From: Alkalicoccus chagannorensis DSM 18086
Lineage (GTDB): Bacteria; Bacillota; Bacilli; Bacillales; Salisediminibacteriaceae
Assembly (NCBI RefSeq): GCF_000429725.1
Contig: NZ_AUCK01000005.1
Span: forward strand, 116,015-180,014
Direction: 5' to 3'
DNA length: 64,000 nucleotides
Below, in pieces: positions 42,432 to 51,754 of this stretch (positions within the stretch are counted from its first letter, which is position 1; every line of letters starts with the position of its first letter). Under the pieces are notes generated by a model that was not told the DNA's origin, did no database searches, and saw only the letters and a program-made list of their open reading frames with translations. The position numbers were made by a program, and so were the translations under genes.

Positions 42432-43784
42432 ATGGCAGGAAAGCAGTACGACTTCACAGAAGGCAGCATCATGAAAAAAATGATTCTGTTTTCCTCTCCG
42501 ATCTTCCTGACGAATATTCTGCAGACGTCCTACCAGGTAGTCGATTCTCTGTGGGTGGGAAATCTTCTCGGAGCAAATGCCCTTGCAGCTACGGCTGTCT
42601 CAGGTACAGTCATTTTCACGATTCTCTCTTTTATTATCGGTATCAACACGTCCGCATTGACCATTCTTTCCCAGTACCGGGGAGCTGGCAGCGATGAAGG
42701 GTTAAGGCGGGCGTTGAATGCCTTTGTCGTCATCCTCGGCTCACTCGCCCTGATGCTCGGGATCGTCGGTTTTGTCATCGCCGAACAAGTACTTACGTTC
42801 ATGGGAACGCCGGAAGAAACAATCCCGCCGGCAGCGCTGTATCTGCGCATCAACTTTATCGGTATTTTGTTTTTGTTCGGCTATAACTTCATTGCTACCG
42901 TCCTCCGCGCGCTGGGAGATTCGAAGACGCCGGTCCGCTTCGTCACGATGGCCCTGCTCCTCAACGCCGTGCTCGACCCTTTTTTCATTTATGTGCTGGA
43001 TATGGGCATCGCTGGAGCAGCGGTGGCAACGATCGTGTCCCAGGGATCTGCTTTCGTCTATGGACTGCAGTATTCGATCCGCCGCGCCGGAGTGCCGTTC
43101 TCGATGCCGTTCCTTCCGGGGAAAACGCAGGCATCGAAAATATTCAAGCTCGGCCTGCCTTCCGGACTCTCCATGATGGTGATCTCCGGTGGGGTGCTGG
43201 CAATCATGACCGTCGTGACCAATTTCGGTGAGGAAGTAACGGCTGGCTTTGGCGCTGCCCAGCGGCTCGACAGCCTGATCATGCTTCCGGCACTGACCCT
43301 CGGGTCCGCCATTAATGCGATGGCAGGACAGAACATCGGTGCAGACAAATGGGAGCGCGTGCGGGAAATTACGAAAAGTGGACTGATTCTTATCGGCGTC
43401 GTCTCTCTTACTATCAGTACGCTCGTTTTTTTCAGTGCAGAATGGGCCGTTTCCATGTTTGTGCAGGATGATGAAACCGTCGCATTTGGTACTATGTATG
43501 TGCAGACTGTCGCTTTTTTCTATCCTTTTCTCGGGATTAATTTTGTGCTGAACGGCATCATCCGCGCAGCTGGTGGTATGATGCAGGTGTTCGTATTGAA
43601 CGTCATTTCTTTCTGGATCCTCCGCTTCCCGCTGACTTATGTATCTGCCTCCTGGCTGGGAGAGCAGGGCATCGGTATCGGCATGGGCATCTCTCTTATT
43701 CTCAGCGCCGTGATCGCAGCCGGATATTACCGCTGGGGGCGATGGAGAGAGATTCGAGTGATTGAAGAAAAGGATGAAACTTAA
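42432..43784 (+). CDS. MATE-family efflux transporter
   Basis: A 450-residue multidrug and toxin extrusion transporter with about twelve membrane segments in two similar halves. The N-terminal DFTEGSIMKKMILFSSPIFL region and QVVDSLWVGNLLGANALAA (near 36-54) are typical of NorM/YpnP-like members, which export cations or drugs by sodium or proton antiport. It follows the OsmC gene with site CAGGAGGACGGAACTG. Confidence 0.92.
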   Translation: MAGKQYDFTEGSIMKKMILFSSPIFLTNILQTSYQVVDSLWVGNLLGANALAATAVSGTVIFTILSFIIGINTSALTILSQYRGAGSDEGLRRALNAFVVILGSLALMLGIVGFVIAEQVLTFMGTPEETIPPAALYLRINFIGILFLFGYNFIATVLRALGDSKTPVRFVTMALLLNAVLDPFFIYVLDMGIAGAAVATIVSQGSAFVYGLQYSIRRAGVPFSMPFLPGKTQASKIFKLGLPSGLSMMVISGGVLAIMTVVTNFGEEVTAGFGAAQRLDSLIMLPALTLGSAINAMAGQNIGADKWERVREITKSGLILIGVVSLTISTLVFFSAEWAVSMFVQDDETVAFGTMYVQTVAFFYPFLGINFVLNGIIRAAGGMMQVFVLNVISFWILRFPLTYVSASWLGEQGIGIGMGISLILSAVIAAGYYRWGRWREIRVIEEKDET

Positions 43785-43843
43785 AATTGGAAATATCGAC
43801 TAATACTGCAGGAATAAAGTAAAAGTACGATGCTGGAGGGAAA

Positions 43844-46018
43844 ATGATGAGTGAATGGTTCGTTCAAAAAACATATTACAGGGATCTTGTGAATCAAGAT
43901 GACCCGGGAAAAGCAGCACTACAGCTCGGTGCAAAATTAGCAGCCGCAGAACCCCATGATGAGGAGGAACTTTCCACGGTCCGCTATGCGCAGGGGGAAG
44001 TATATTACCGTCTCTTCGATCTGGAGAGTGCGATGTTCAAATGGCAGCAGGTGACCGGCGAACTGAGTCCCTGGGCAGTAAAGAATATCGGGGATGCATA
44101 TTACGAGCTGGAATCCTATGAACTGGCGAAGGAAACCTACCATAGTGTCTCTACCGACCATCCAGATCTGCAGGTGGAGACCGCGCTGCAGCTCGTTGCC
44201 GTGTATGCCAGGGAGAAGGCCCGGGATGAAGTGTACGAATGGCTTCATAAAGCGCTGGCCGTTGACCGGAGCTATCCGGATCTCACCGAGCTTGCCAAGT
44301 CGGTATATGAAGATTATCAGGATTGGCAGAGAGCGGTCGACCTTGCTGTGGAAGAAGGAAAGCGCACCGGCGACAGCGGCTGGTATGATGATCTGCTCGA
44401 TTACATTAAACATGGGCGCACGGATCATATGACGCCCGAGTATTTTGAGCATCCGCTCATTCATCTCGGCTCCATGAATCATGAACTCTTTAAGGAAACG
44501 ATTGGCGCCCTCACGTCTCGCTACCGTGGAACGGGGAGCTACCTGTACTGGGTCGGCACGATGAATCGTGTGTTCGCGGAAGTGGAGACCAGCCGCGGAC
44601 CGGAGTGGGAGACGATGGCAGCACTTCACCACGATATTTACCTGGATTTGACGAACGGCGATTATCTGGAAGCGGAAATCGAACCAGTCATGCCGGATCT
44701 GCTTCGTCACTGGGAACTGCTTGCAGCGAGCAGCTCCACGGTTATTGCAGCAGCTGCTCAGGCAGCATGGAACGAAGTTTATCCGGAAAAAGAAACGCTT
44801 CCTGCATTTCAGGGGAAAGAAAACGGATCCCATGCATCGTTGGCAGTAGAAGAAATGCTCCGCCTGCTGGAATCGATTCTGTCCTGGAGCAGTGCTGAGG
44901 ACGGCGACCGGGAAGGGACCCTGGAACAGCTCCGCCGCGATCTGCGCGGCATCCCGGACGTGGATGCTCTGCTTCAGCAGCAGAAGGATGTGACGTTCGA
45001 CCGTGTCTCCTGGCTGGAGGATCTCCGTCAGAACGAAGAGAAAGCTGCCGTGACGGCAGGGCAGCTCTCCCGCGCGGTAGAAAACCTGCTCAGCCGTCTT
45101 GAAGAGCAGCAGGTGACTGTCCAGAGTCAGCTTGAGAGCTCTATCTCGTTCTATGAGCACATGCTCACCCGTTTTGAAAGTTTTGCTCACGTGCTCTCAC
45201 AGGAAAAAGAGGCGCGGAAGTCCTCGATTCTCGAAACGTATCAGACCATGAAGCAGATGCAGAAAGAACAATTTGAATCCAACGTGCCGTCGCTCATCAA
45301 AGCGGCAGACGATGTTCTCGACGAAGAGAAAAGCGTGAAGACGCTCCATGATGACCTGAATGCGGCGATGAATCTCCGCCTGCGGAGCTTCGTGCACGAG
45401 GAACTGTTCCCAGTCTTCCGTAAATCCGTCCAGCACTGGCTCCGTACAACGGAAAAAGAGCTGCAGGAAGCAGACGCTTCGATGCGGGAGGAAAGCACTT
45501 CCCTGAACGACGATATCGGGGAGGAAGCGGTGCGCCTCGGCCTGGATCTGCAGCTGGTCAATGACTGGAAGCGGGATCTCACCAGGATGATCAATCGAAC
45601 AGACCTGCCGGAAGAAAATATCATGTCGCGCCTGGAGCCGAAGCAGATACTCTCCAGAACCGTCGGCAAGCTGTTCGGCGACATGCAGCAGAGCAGAAGC
45701 TTCGTGCTGCAGCAGTACCGCCGCTACCTGGAAGAAGATGATTTCTCGGATATTTCCGAAACACTCTCGTATAAGCTGTTCTTCGAATTCGATTTGTTCG
45801 AGCGGGCGGTGGAAGCGGATGTGGAATCGGCTTACACCGATGTCCAGGCAGATCTGGATGAACTGACAGAGACGTACCGTACTCACCTGGAGCATACGAA
45901 GAAGGAACTCGCGGAGGTTCAGCAGCATCCAGAGTACTTCTTTGATCCGTTGAAAATTTTCGACATGCGTCAAAAACAGTGCTCCCGCTTGATCGAAGAG
46001 AACGCAGCCGGACGGTAA
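43844..46018 (+). CDS. TPR and coiled-coil protein, function unknown
   Basis: A 724-residue soluble protein I cannot place. Residues about 15-170 contain TPR-like helical pairs (for example YELESYELAKETYHSVS). Residues about 170-350 are helical without signature. Residues about 390-720 are long coiled coil with pairs of heptads (QLSRAVENLLSRLEEQQVTV, MKQMQKEQFESNVPSLIKAA). There is no P-loop, so it is not a complete dynamin-like GTPase although the coiled part recalls their stalks. It begins 60 bases after the MATE gene; ATG 43844 and 43847 are both possible with GGAGGG upstream. Ends at a terminator. Conserved function cannot be told from this window. Confidence 0.7.
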   Translation: MMSEWFVQKTYYRDLVNQDDPGKAALQLGAKLAAAEPHDEEELSTVRYAQGEVYYRLFDLESAMFKWQQVTGELSPWAVKNIGDAYYELESYELAKETYHSVSTDHPDLQVETALQLVAVYAREKARDEVYEWLHKALAVDRSYPDLTELAKSVYEDYQDWQRAVDLAVEEGKRTGDSGWYDDLLDYIKHGRTDHMTPEYFEHPLIHLGSMNHELFKETIGALTSRYRGTGSYLYWVGTMNRVFAEVETSRGPEWETMAALHHDIYLDLTNGDYLEAEIEPVMPDLLRHWELLAASSSTVIAAAAQAAWNEVYPEKETLPAFQGKENGSHASLAVEEMLRLLESILSWSSAEDGDREGTLEQLRRDLRGIPDVDALLQQQKDVTFDRVSWLEDLRQNEEKAAVTAGQLSRAVENLLSRLEEQQVTVQSQLESSISFYEHMLTRFESFAHVLSQEKEARKSSILETYQTMKQMQKEQFESNVPSLIKAADDVLDEEKSVKTLHDDLNAAMNLRLRSFVHEELFPVFRKSVQHWLRTTEKELQEADASMREESTSLNDDIGEEAVRLGLDLQLVNDWKRDLTRMINRTDLPEENIMSRLEPKQILSRTVGKLFGDMQQSRSFVLQQYRRYLEEDDFSDISETLSYKLFFEFDLFERAVEADVESAYTDVQADLDELTETYRTHLEHTKKELAEVQQHPEYFFDPLKIFDMRQKQCSRLIEENAAGR

Positions 46019-46035
46019 CACGCCGGTCTATAACG

Positions 46036-46082
46036 ACAAAGAGTCCCGCCGGCAAAGGTATCGCCGGCGGGACTCTTTTCGA
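46036..46082. terminator. Bidirectional terminator after the TPR protein gene
   Basis: AAAGAGTCCCGCCGGC pairs with GCCGGCGGGACTCTTT around a nine-base loop, with TTTT following on the plus strand. Confidence 0.85.
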
Positions 46083-46104
46083 TCGGAAAGGGCAGCACGT
46101 TTTT

Positions 46105-46240
46105 GATAAAGGCTATGTTATTGTTCGTTGATGATGTCATCCGTTTTCGGTGGACGCTTGCTCAAGGGCTTGTCCCCTGAGCGTCACCGCCTATCGCTGC
46201 TTTCATCAAATAACTACAATAAGCTTTCCCAGCGCTTTAA
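46105..46240 (+). repeat. Intergenic repeat R2, copy 2
   Basis: Same blocks as copy 1 at 36168-36300. The internal stem is GGTG(g)ACGCT with AGCGTCACC here, so the T-A pair of this copy replaces C-G of copy 1. Confidence 0.8.
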
Positions 46241-46263
46241 TAAAAGGGCGGCGCTCCGTCCGC

Positions 46264-47409
46264 TTACCTTTCACCGGTAGTCGATACCGGTTCGTATCCG
46301 GGGCGTGTGATCTTCGAGCTGCGCTGAAGAAAATCCACGTTCTTGTAATACGTGTTTTTGACGAGCAGATTCGGGCCAAGACAGCTGACAGCAGGGCAGT
46401 GGCATGAGAGAGAACGGGATGTAGCCGACTGCCGCCAGCGGTCGAATGCTTCGGGAAGAGACTGGTCTTCGATGCTGCCAAGGGCGCCGTCGCTGTGAAA
46501 GTCGGTCACATGGATGCTCCCGTCGAAAATGTTCACGTTCAGCCTGGAGCGGCCGTCCGGATCGTTCCGGATGGTGACGTTCGGCTCCCGATACATCCGC
46601 TCGAGCAGCTTCAGGTCTTTTTCCTCGCTGCTGCACGGATAGAATGGCAGCGTACCGAACAGCATCCACATATCCTGGTTCCTTGCATCAAGCAGACGGT
46701 GGATACCCTCCCGGATGTCCCCAAGCTCCGCGGTTGTTAAATGTTCGGCAAAGGAAGTTGGGTACATAGGGTGTACCTCGTGCCTGACCGCTCCCATCCC
46801 GGCAATCTGCTCGTGAATGGATTCCAGGTGAGGCAGGGTGCGGGTATTCAGCATAGTTTCGGCAGAGATCATCACGCCGGAACGAGCGAGTTCCCGGCTG
46901 TTTTCCACCATGCGGTGAAAGTATTTCTCCCGGACCTCCTCCGGGGGTTTGCTTTCCATGGCGCCGAAGCCTATATGCTTGAAGTCCTCCATCGATCCGT
47001 AGTTGTGCGAGATATGCAGGACATCCAGGTAGGGAAGGATCAGCTCATAGCGTTTTAATGGCATGGTCAGGTTGGAATTGATCTGAGTGCGGACGCCTCT
47101 TTCATGTGCATAGCGGAGAAGCGGCACGACATAGTTTTTGACCGATTTCATGTTCATCATCGGTTCGCCGCCAGTAATGCTCAACGCGCGGAGGTGTGGG
47201 ATGTCTTCCAGCTTTTCGATCAGGTACGCAGCCGGCAGAGCTTCGTCCGGATCCTTCGTCTGCAGCGAGTAGCCGACAGCGCAGTGTTCGCAGCGCATGT
47301 TGCAGATATTGGTCGTCGTAAATTCTATGTTGGACAGGACAGACCTGCCATGGTCTTCGATATCTAAGTAAGCTTCCCAGGGATCATTGGATGGTCGGAT
47401 TGTTTCCAT
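46264..47409 (-). CDS. yfkAB: Radical SAM/CxCxxxxC motif protein YfkAB
   Basis: A 381-residue radical SAM enzyme. The [4Fe-4S] triad is C36, C40, C43 (NICNMRCEHC), followed by ITGGEPMMN near 76-84. The C-terminal CHCPAVSC at 336-343 is the CxCxxxxC motif that defines YfkAB and would bind a second cluster. The modified substrate is unknown. ATG at 47409 has AAAGGAGGGTTTCACCAG; an upstream start adds an unrelated 16 residues. Divergent from the SE1561-type gene. Confidence 0.93.
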   Translation of the reverse strand: METIRPSNDPWEAYLDIEDHGRSVLSNIEFTTTNICNMRCEHCAVGYSLQTKDPDEALPAAYLIEKLEDIPHLRALSITGGEPMMNMKSVKNYVVPLLRYAHERGVRTQINSNLTMPLKRYELILPYLDVLHISHNYGSMEDFKHIGFGAMESKPPEEVREKYFHRMVENSRELARSGVMISAETMLNTRTLPHLESIHEQIAGMGAVRHEVHPMYPTSFAEHLTTAELGDIREGIHRLLDARNQDMWMLFGTLPFYPCSSEEKDLKLLERMYREPNVTIRNDPDGRSRLNVNIFDGSIHVTDFHSDGALGSIEDQSLPEAFDRWRQSATSRSLSCHCPAVSCLGPNLLVKNTYYKNVDFLQRSSKITRPGYEPVSTTGER

Positions 47410-47460
47410 CTGGTGAAACCCTCCTTTCGCGCTTTTCATGATAACACAGCGAAGCACGTT

Positions 47461-47487
47461 CGTCAGGTCTATACAGGGGACCTGACG
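47461..47487. promoter_or_regulatory. 27-base interrupted palindrome, possible operator
   Basis: CGTCAGGTC and GACCTGACG are perfect arms separated by TATACAGGG. It lies in the divergent region between yfkAB and the SE1561-type gene, 15 bases before the -35 of the latter. Confidence 0.45.
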
Positions 47488-47501
47488 AAGAAATGACAGA
47501 C

Positions 47502-47529
47502 TTGCCGCAGGGACTGGATGTGATAAAAT
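47502..47529 (+). promoter_or_regulatory. Promoter of the SE1561-type gene
   Basis: TTGCCG, 16-base spacer and TAAAAT preceded by TGA. Confidence 0.5.
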
Positions 47530-47560
47530 AGGGAACGTTATGAAGGAAAGGATGGATAGT

Positions 47561-47737
47561 ATGGCAGACGAAAAACAAAGAAAACTGCATCAGCTGCAGG
47601 ATCGGATGGATATGCTGATGGAGATGCTCGACAACTTGGATCCAGAAGAGACAAGCATTGAAGATATAGACCAGCTGATCAGCAGGCTGGATGAACTGGA
47701 AACACAGTGCCGTCAGTACCGCAGCCACTATGAATAG
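47561..47737 (+). CDS. SE1561-family small protein
   Basis: A 58-residue acidic helical protein, QLQDRMDMLMEMLDNLDPEE then IEDIDQLISRLDELE, the pattern of the SE1561 family of Bacillota. Function unknown. ATG at 47561 follows AAAGGATGG; ATG 47540 and 47552 are alternatives. It overlaps nothing and the phosphatase gene follows nine bases later. Confidence 0.7.
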   Translation: MADEKQRKLHQLQDRMDMLMEMLDNLDPEETSIEDIDQLISRLDELETQCRQYRSHYE

Positions 47738-47746
47738 GAGGCCGTT

Positions 47747-48361
47747 TTGACCACGATTTATTTATTAAGACACGGACAATCAGAAGGAAATAAGGAGCAT
47801 ATTATTCAGGGACAGTCGGATTTCGCCTTAACCGCAGCCGGGAAGAAGCAGGCGGAACTGGCGGCTTCCTCGCTTCAGGACGTTCATTTCGATGCTGTCT
47901 ACAGCAGTGACCTGACCCGTGCGTTCGCCACAGGGCAGGCAGTATCGGAGAAAAAGAACATGCCACTCGAGGCTTCGCCGCTGCTCCGCGAAGTCTTTCT
48001 CGGTCCTCTGGAAGGCCGTACACGGAAAGAGCTGATAGAGATGTACCCGGAGCTGGAGCACAAAAGCATTGTCACTTCCGGGATTCCCGGGACGGAAAAT
48101 TTCGATGATCTGACCGAGCGGTGCCAGACACTGGTGAACAGCTGGCTGGAGAAGCACAGTGGAGCAACGATTGCGGCCTTATCCCATGGAGGATTCATCA
48201 GTATCCTGCTCATGTACATGATCGCAGGGGATATGTGGCATCAGCTGAACCGCCCGTTTCTTATTCATAATACAGGGATCACGAAAGTGTTTATCGATGA
48301 GATGGGCCAGGCGAAATTTCATTATGTCAACAATACCGCGCATTTGGATCACGAATCCTAA
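47747..48361 (+). CDS. Histidine phosphatase (phosphoglycerate mutase-like)
   Basis: A 204-residue enzyme with the RHGQ catalytic motif at 8-11 (H9) and the second His in LSHGGFIS near 147. It belongs to the broad-specificity PhoE-like phosphatases. The start is TTG at 47747 with AGGAGGCCGTT upstream, so the SE1561 and phosphatase genes are one transcript. Confidence 0.92.
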   Translation: MTTIYLLRHGQSEGNKEHIIQGQSDFALTAAGKKQAELAASSLQDVHFDAVYSSDLTRAFATGQAVSEKKNMPLEASPLLREVFLGPLEGRTRKELIEMYPELEHKSIVTSGIPGTENFDDLTERCQTLVNSWLEKHSGATIAALSHGGFISILLMYMIAGDMWHQLNRPFLIHNTGITKVFIDEMGQAKFHYVNNTAHLDHES

Positions 48362-48404
48362 GCTGGTCTGATCGAAGATGTTCCTGTTGCAGCCGCAGAT
48401 ACAA

Positions 48405-48442
48405 AAACCCGTCAGCAGCTCGGACTCGGCACTGGCGGGTTC
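48405..48442 (-). terminator. Weak terminator of the GAF-like gene
   Basis: ACCCGCCAG pairs with CTGACGGGT (one G-T pair) on the minus strand and is followed by TTTTTG. It lies about 140 bases after the stop. Confidence 0.4.
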
Positions 48443-48583
48443 TATGTGTTCGCTGCATGCATAAGGGGCGCACCGGGAGCGTGCAGTACCGGTGCACGGC
48501 ACTACACGTTCACGGGCTTGAAGGCTGTTATGTACCGGGTTTCCCCGGTGATCAGACGGCATCGCTGCCGGCAGCAGAACCTG

Positions 48584-48934
48584 CTACTCTTCTCGGCAGC
48601 AAAGGCCCATGCCGCCGAGCGCATCAGCGAGGGACTGGAGTTGTTCCATGTCTTCTGCGCTGAGCGGGGAAGCTTCCTGAATGTGAAGTTCCGATGTGGT
48701 ACTGCCCTTCCAGCTGATAGGGAAGCGAAGTACGGGTGCATGCTCATCTTTTGACTTGTCACTGCAGCAGGCAAGCTGGCTGCCGTCATTCAGGCAATAG
48801 ATGGCGCACCACTGAATCGCCGGAACGGTTTCACGAAGAAGGTCCGCTGCATGTTGAAGAATATCTGATCGGTCTGCACGCTGGTATACATCCATCATGA
48901 TTTTGTAGGATACAAGCTGCGTGGAACTAGACAC
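48584..48934 (-). CDS. GAF-like single-domain protein
   Basis: A 116-residue protein with GAF-like arrangement: a helical start (ILQHAADLLRETVPAI), WCAIYCLNDGSQLACC, a core strand FPISWKG, then a C-terminal helix EDMEQLQSLADALGGMG. It has five cysteines, which is many for this size; they could sense redox state, but this is an inference. The GTG start at 48934 has AAGGGGCGATAATT eight bases upstream. Single gene. Confidence 0.6.
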   Translation of the reverse strand: MSSSTQLVSYKIMMDVYQRADRSDILQHAADLLRETVPAIQWCAIYCLNDGSQLACCSDKSKDEHAPVLRFPISWKGSTTSELHIQEASPLSAEDMEQLQSLADALGGMGLCCREE

Positions 48935-49049
48935 AATTATCGCCCCTTATCACATGATGTCTCTCGAAACATTCTTAGTTTAACAGATGTATAAAAAGAA
49001 GTGGAGAGGGGAATTAGATTTGAGCGCATAGTCGGAGAGGAGCGGATGA

Positions 49050-49904
49050 ATGATGGAAGTAATTGAACTGCCAAGCGGGTATCAATGGAGCCGCGCTTTG
49101 AAAAGGGTGGCGGCGGATCCTCTGCTGCACGTGGACTTTGACGAAGGGCGCGTGCGGCTGCCGGTCCGGGTCGAGAGAGAGAACATTCCAGTACAGTGCA
49201 CCGTGCACGGCGGAAAGATGCAGATTGTCAGGCTGGATGACGGACCACTGGCGCCGGTTCACGAGGAGCTGATCCGAATTCTACAGGTACAGACACCGCT
49301 GGCACAGGTGGCGGCACATCTGGAGCAGACGGCTTTATCACCGATTCTGCACGAACTGCGGGGAACCCCTCTGCTCCTCGATTCTTCCTTGTACGGCTCT
49401 CTGATGCGGACCATCATCCATCAGCAGCTGAACATGGCTTTTGCCTATACACTGTCCACACGTTTCGTGCAGACGTACGGAATGGAAAAAGACGGGGTGT
49501 GGTTCTATCCGGAGCCTGAGGTGACGGCTGCTTTATCCGTGGAAGAGCTCCGGGAGCTTCAATTCAGCCGGCAGAAAGCAGAATATGTGATCGGCACGTC
49601 GAAACGGATCGCCGAGGGGGAACTCGATCTACATGAAGTTATCCGCCTGTCCCGGGCGGAAGCAATGAAGCAGCTGCAACATATCCGCGGTATCGGCAGG
49701 TGGACCGCAGAGAATTTTCTCATGTTTGGTGGAGGGGATCTCGACCTGTTCCCGGTTCAGGACATTGGCATTCAAAATGCCGTGAAGCGGCTGAAAGGAT
49801 CAGAACAGAAACCTTCATACGACGAACTGGAGCAGCTCGGCGCTGCGTGTGCTCCGTTTAGGACTTATGCAGCGCTGTATCTTTGGGAGAGTATTGAAGG
49901 CTAG
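49050..49904 (+). CDS. DNA-3-methyladenine glycosylase II, AlkA/YfjP type
   Basis: A 284-residue base-excision enzyme for alkylated purines. The helix-hairpin-helix motif LQHIRGIGRWTAE is at 209-221 and the catalytic Asp238 in FPVQDIG. The N-terminal domain is that of YfjP-like proteins. ATG-ATG starts with a GGAG in front. It is followed 12 bases later by the rRNA methyltransferase, so they are cotranscribed. Confidence 0.92.
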   Translation: MMEVIELPSGYQWSRALKRVAADPLLHVDFDEGRVRLPVRVERENIPVQCTVHGGKMQIVRLDDGPLAPVHEELIRILQVQTPLAQVAAHLEQTALSPILHELRGTPLLLDSSLYGSLMRTIIHQQLNMAFAYTLSTRFVQTYGMEKDGVWFYPEPEVTAALSVEELRELQFSRQKAEYVIGTSKRIAEGELDLHEVIRLSRAEAMKQLQHIRGIGRWTAENFLMFGGGDLDLFPVQDIGIQNAVKRLKGSEQKPSYDELEQLGAACAPFRTYAALYLWESIEG

Positions 49905-49916
49905 GAGGGAACAAGC

Positions 49917-51296
49917 ATGGCAGGCAAATCAATCACGATGGAAAAAGGACAGAAGTTTCCTTTAACAATCAAACGGCTCGGCATCGACGGAGAAGGGGTA
50001 GGTTTTTTCAAAAAGCAGGTGGTTTTCGTTCCAGGCGCGCTGCCGGGGGAAGAAGCCGTCTGCCGGGTGGAGAAAGTAGGGAAGCGGTTCGTCAGTGCTT
50101 CGATCGTCAAACTTCGCCGTCCCTCTCCCGACCGGGTGACGGCTCCTTGTCCTGTCTATGATGTATGCGGGGGATGCCAGCTGCAGCACCTTTCCTATGA
50201 TGGGCAGCTGCAGGGAAAAAGGGATCTGGTGCTGCAGGCATTCGAACGATATACCAAGCTGCCTGTGGACCGGCTGGACATCCGGCAGACGCTCGGTATG
50301 GAACATCCGTGGCGCTATAGAAACAAAAGCCAGATGCAGGCCGGCGTCAAGAACGGCTCGGTGATCACCGGCCTCTACGCCTCCGGCTCCAACCAGCTCG
50401 TCGACATCGATACTTGTATCGTGCAGCATCCGGAAACCGACCGGGTGACTGCGGAAGTGCGTGCTGCTGCGGAGGAAGCAGGTGTGACTGTCTACAACCC
50501 GAAAAAAGGGACCGGCTTCCTTCGTACCATCGTTGTGCGGACCGGAGTGGAAACAGGGGAAACGCAGCTCGTTCTCGTCACGACAGAGGAAACATTTCCG
50601 AAAAAGGAGGCCTTTCTAGCCGGCATTCAGCGGCGGCTGCCCGGACTGACGTCTGTCGCGCAGAACATCAACCCATCCAAGACACCGATTGTTTTCGGGG
50701 AGAAGACGGTCCCCATTGCAGGAAAAGAAAAAATTACAGAGAAGCTTGATGAACTGGTATTTGAACTGTCGCCGCGGGCCTTTTTTCAGCTGAATACAGA
50801 GCAGACGAAGGTGTTGTACGGAGCTGCTGCAGACGCAGCATCGCTTTCCGGAAAAGAAAAGGTCGTCGATGCTTACTGCGGGACCGGGACAATCGGTCTG
50901 AGTCTCGCTTCCGGTGCGAGGGAAGTCCGCGGCATGGATATGAACGGCGAAGCGGTTGCCGATGCAGTGGAAAATGCGCGCAGCAGCGGAGTAGCCCATG
51001 CGTCTTTTGTCCACGGAAAGGCCGAAGACGTTCTTCCGCAATGGAGAGAAGAGGGCTGGAGACCGGACGTGATTGTTGTAGACCCTCCGAGGACTGGGCT
51101 GGATGAGACGTTTCTAAAGACCGTGGCCCACATGGCACCGGAGCGCTTCGTCTACATCTCCTGCAATCCGTCAACACTGGCGAAAAATACGGCGTTTCTG
51201 ATCGACAACGGTTTCCGCCTGGACTATGTCCAGGCGGTGGACATGTTTCCTCAAACTGCTCAGGTCGAAGCTGTTGCTTCGTTTGTAAGAAAGTAG
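49917..51296 (+). CDS. 23S rRNA (uracil-C5)-methyltransferase, RlmCD/RlmD type
   Basis: A 459-residue SAM enzyme that methylates U747 and/or U1939 of 23S rRNA. N-terminal TRAM domain (about 8-70), a [4Fe-4S] site at C78, C84, C87 and a fourth Cys near 168, SAM motif VVDAYCGTGTIGLSL, then DPPRTGLDE near 383 and the catalytic Cys in SCNPSTLAKN near 415. In Bacillus one protein (RlmCD/YefA) does both sites, so the precise target is not fixed. Site GGAGGGAACAAGC. Confidence 0.93.
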   Translation: MAGKSITMEKGQKFPLTIKRLGIDGEGVGFFKKQVVFVPGALPGEEAVCRVEKVGKRFVSASIVKLRRPSPDRVTAPCPVYDVCGGCQLQHLSYDGQLQGKRDLVLQAFERYTKLPVDRLDIRQTLGMEHPWRYRNKSQMQAGVKNGSVITGLYASGSNQLVDIDTCIVQHPETDRVTAEVRAAAEEAGVTVYNPKKGTGFLRTIVVRTGVETGETQLVLVTTEETFPKKEAFLAGIQRRLPGLTSVAQNINPSKTPIVFGEKTVPIAGKEKITEKLDELVFELSPRAFFQLNTEQTKVLYGAAADAASLSGKEKVVDAYCGTGTIGLSLASGAREVRGMDMNGEAVADAVENARSSGVAHASFVHGKAEDVLPQWREEGWRPDVIVVDPPRTGLDETFLKTVAHMAPERFVYISCNPSTLAKNTAFLIDNGFRLDYVQAVDMFPQTAQVEAVASFVRK

Positions 51297-51352
51297 CCGG
51301 TACACCGTCTGAAAAGAAATGCAGCCGGCGGCAGAGAAGAAAGCGGAGAAGT

Positions 51353-51754
51353 TTATTCGTACACGGAACGCAGATCGTTTTTCAATGCAGGACTGATGGC
51401 GATACTCGGCCGCAGCTTCTGCAGCATGCTTTCCGCTTCATCAACGGACGAAGCGCTGCCTTTCTCGAGCAGGAGGGCCGCGGCGGCACAGCCGGTTCTG
51501 CTGCTGCCGCCCTGGCAGTGGAGAATGACAGGGTTCTCTTCTGCAATACACTGAACGAGCAGTCTGACAGCTTCCCGGATCCGCTCCTGCTGCCCCTCCC
51601 GGCCGTCCTCCATCGGAATATGGGCTTTGCCGGGAGAAGGATCAGATTCCAGGCGCAGATCGATAACCATACTTGGTGACAGGAGGGCGGTATGCTCTTC
51701 CGCTTCTTTTGCACTGAATAAATACACGGTGTTAAATAAGTCCGGACTGCGCAT
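51353..51754 (-). CDS. Dual-specificity protein phosphatase family
   Basis: A 133-residue cysteine phosphatase with P-loop HCQGGSSRTG: nucleophile Cys80 and Arg86. The substrate may be a phosphotyrosine or phospholipid. The ATG at 51754 has GAGGAGGGAACCCG, and this overlaps the end of the hydrolase gene by 23 bases, so the two are translationally coupled. Confidence 0.85.
   Translation of the reverse strand: MRSPDLFNTVYLFSAKEAEEHTALLSPSMVIDLRLESDPSPGKAHIPMEDGREGQQERIREAVRLLVQCIAEENPVILHCQGGSSRTGCAAAALLLEKGSASSVDEAESMLQKLRPSIAISPALKNDLRSVYE

Noticed and set aside
43844..46018. Dynamin-like GTPase call for the TPR/coiled-coil protein
   Set aside because: No P-loop (GxxxxGKS/T) or G4 motif is present.
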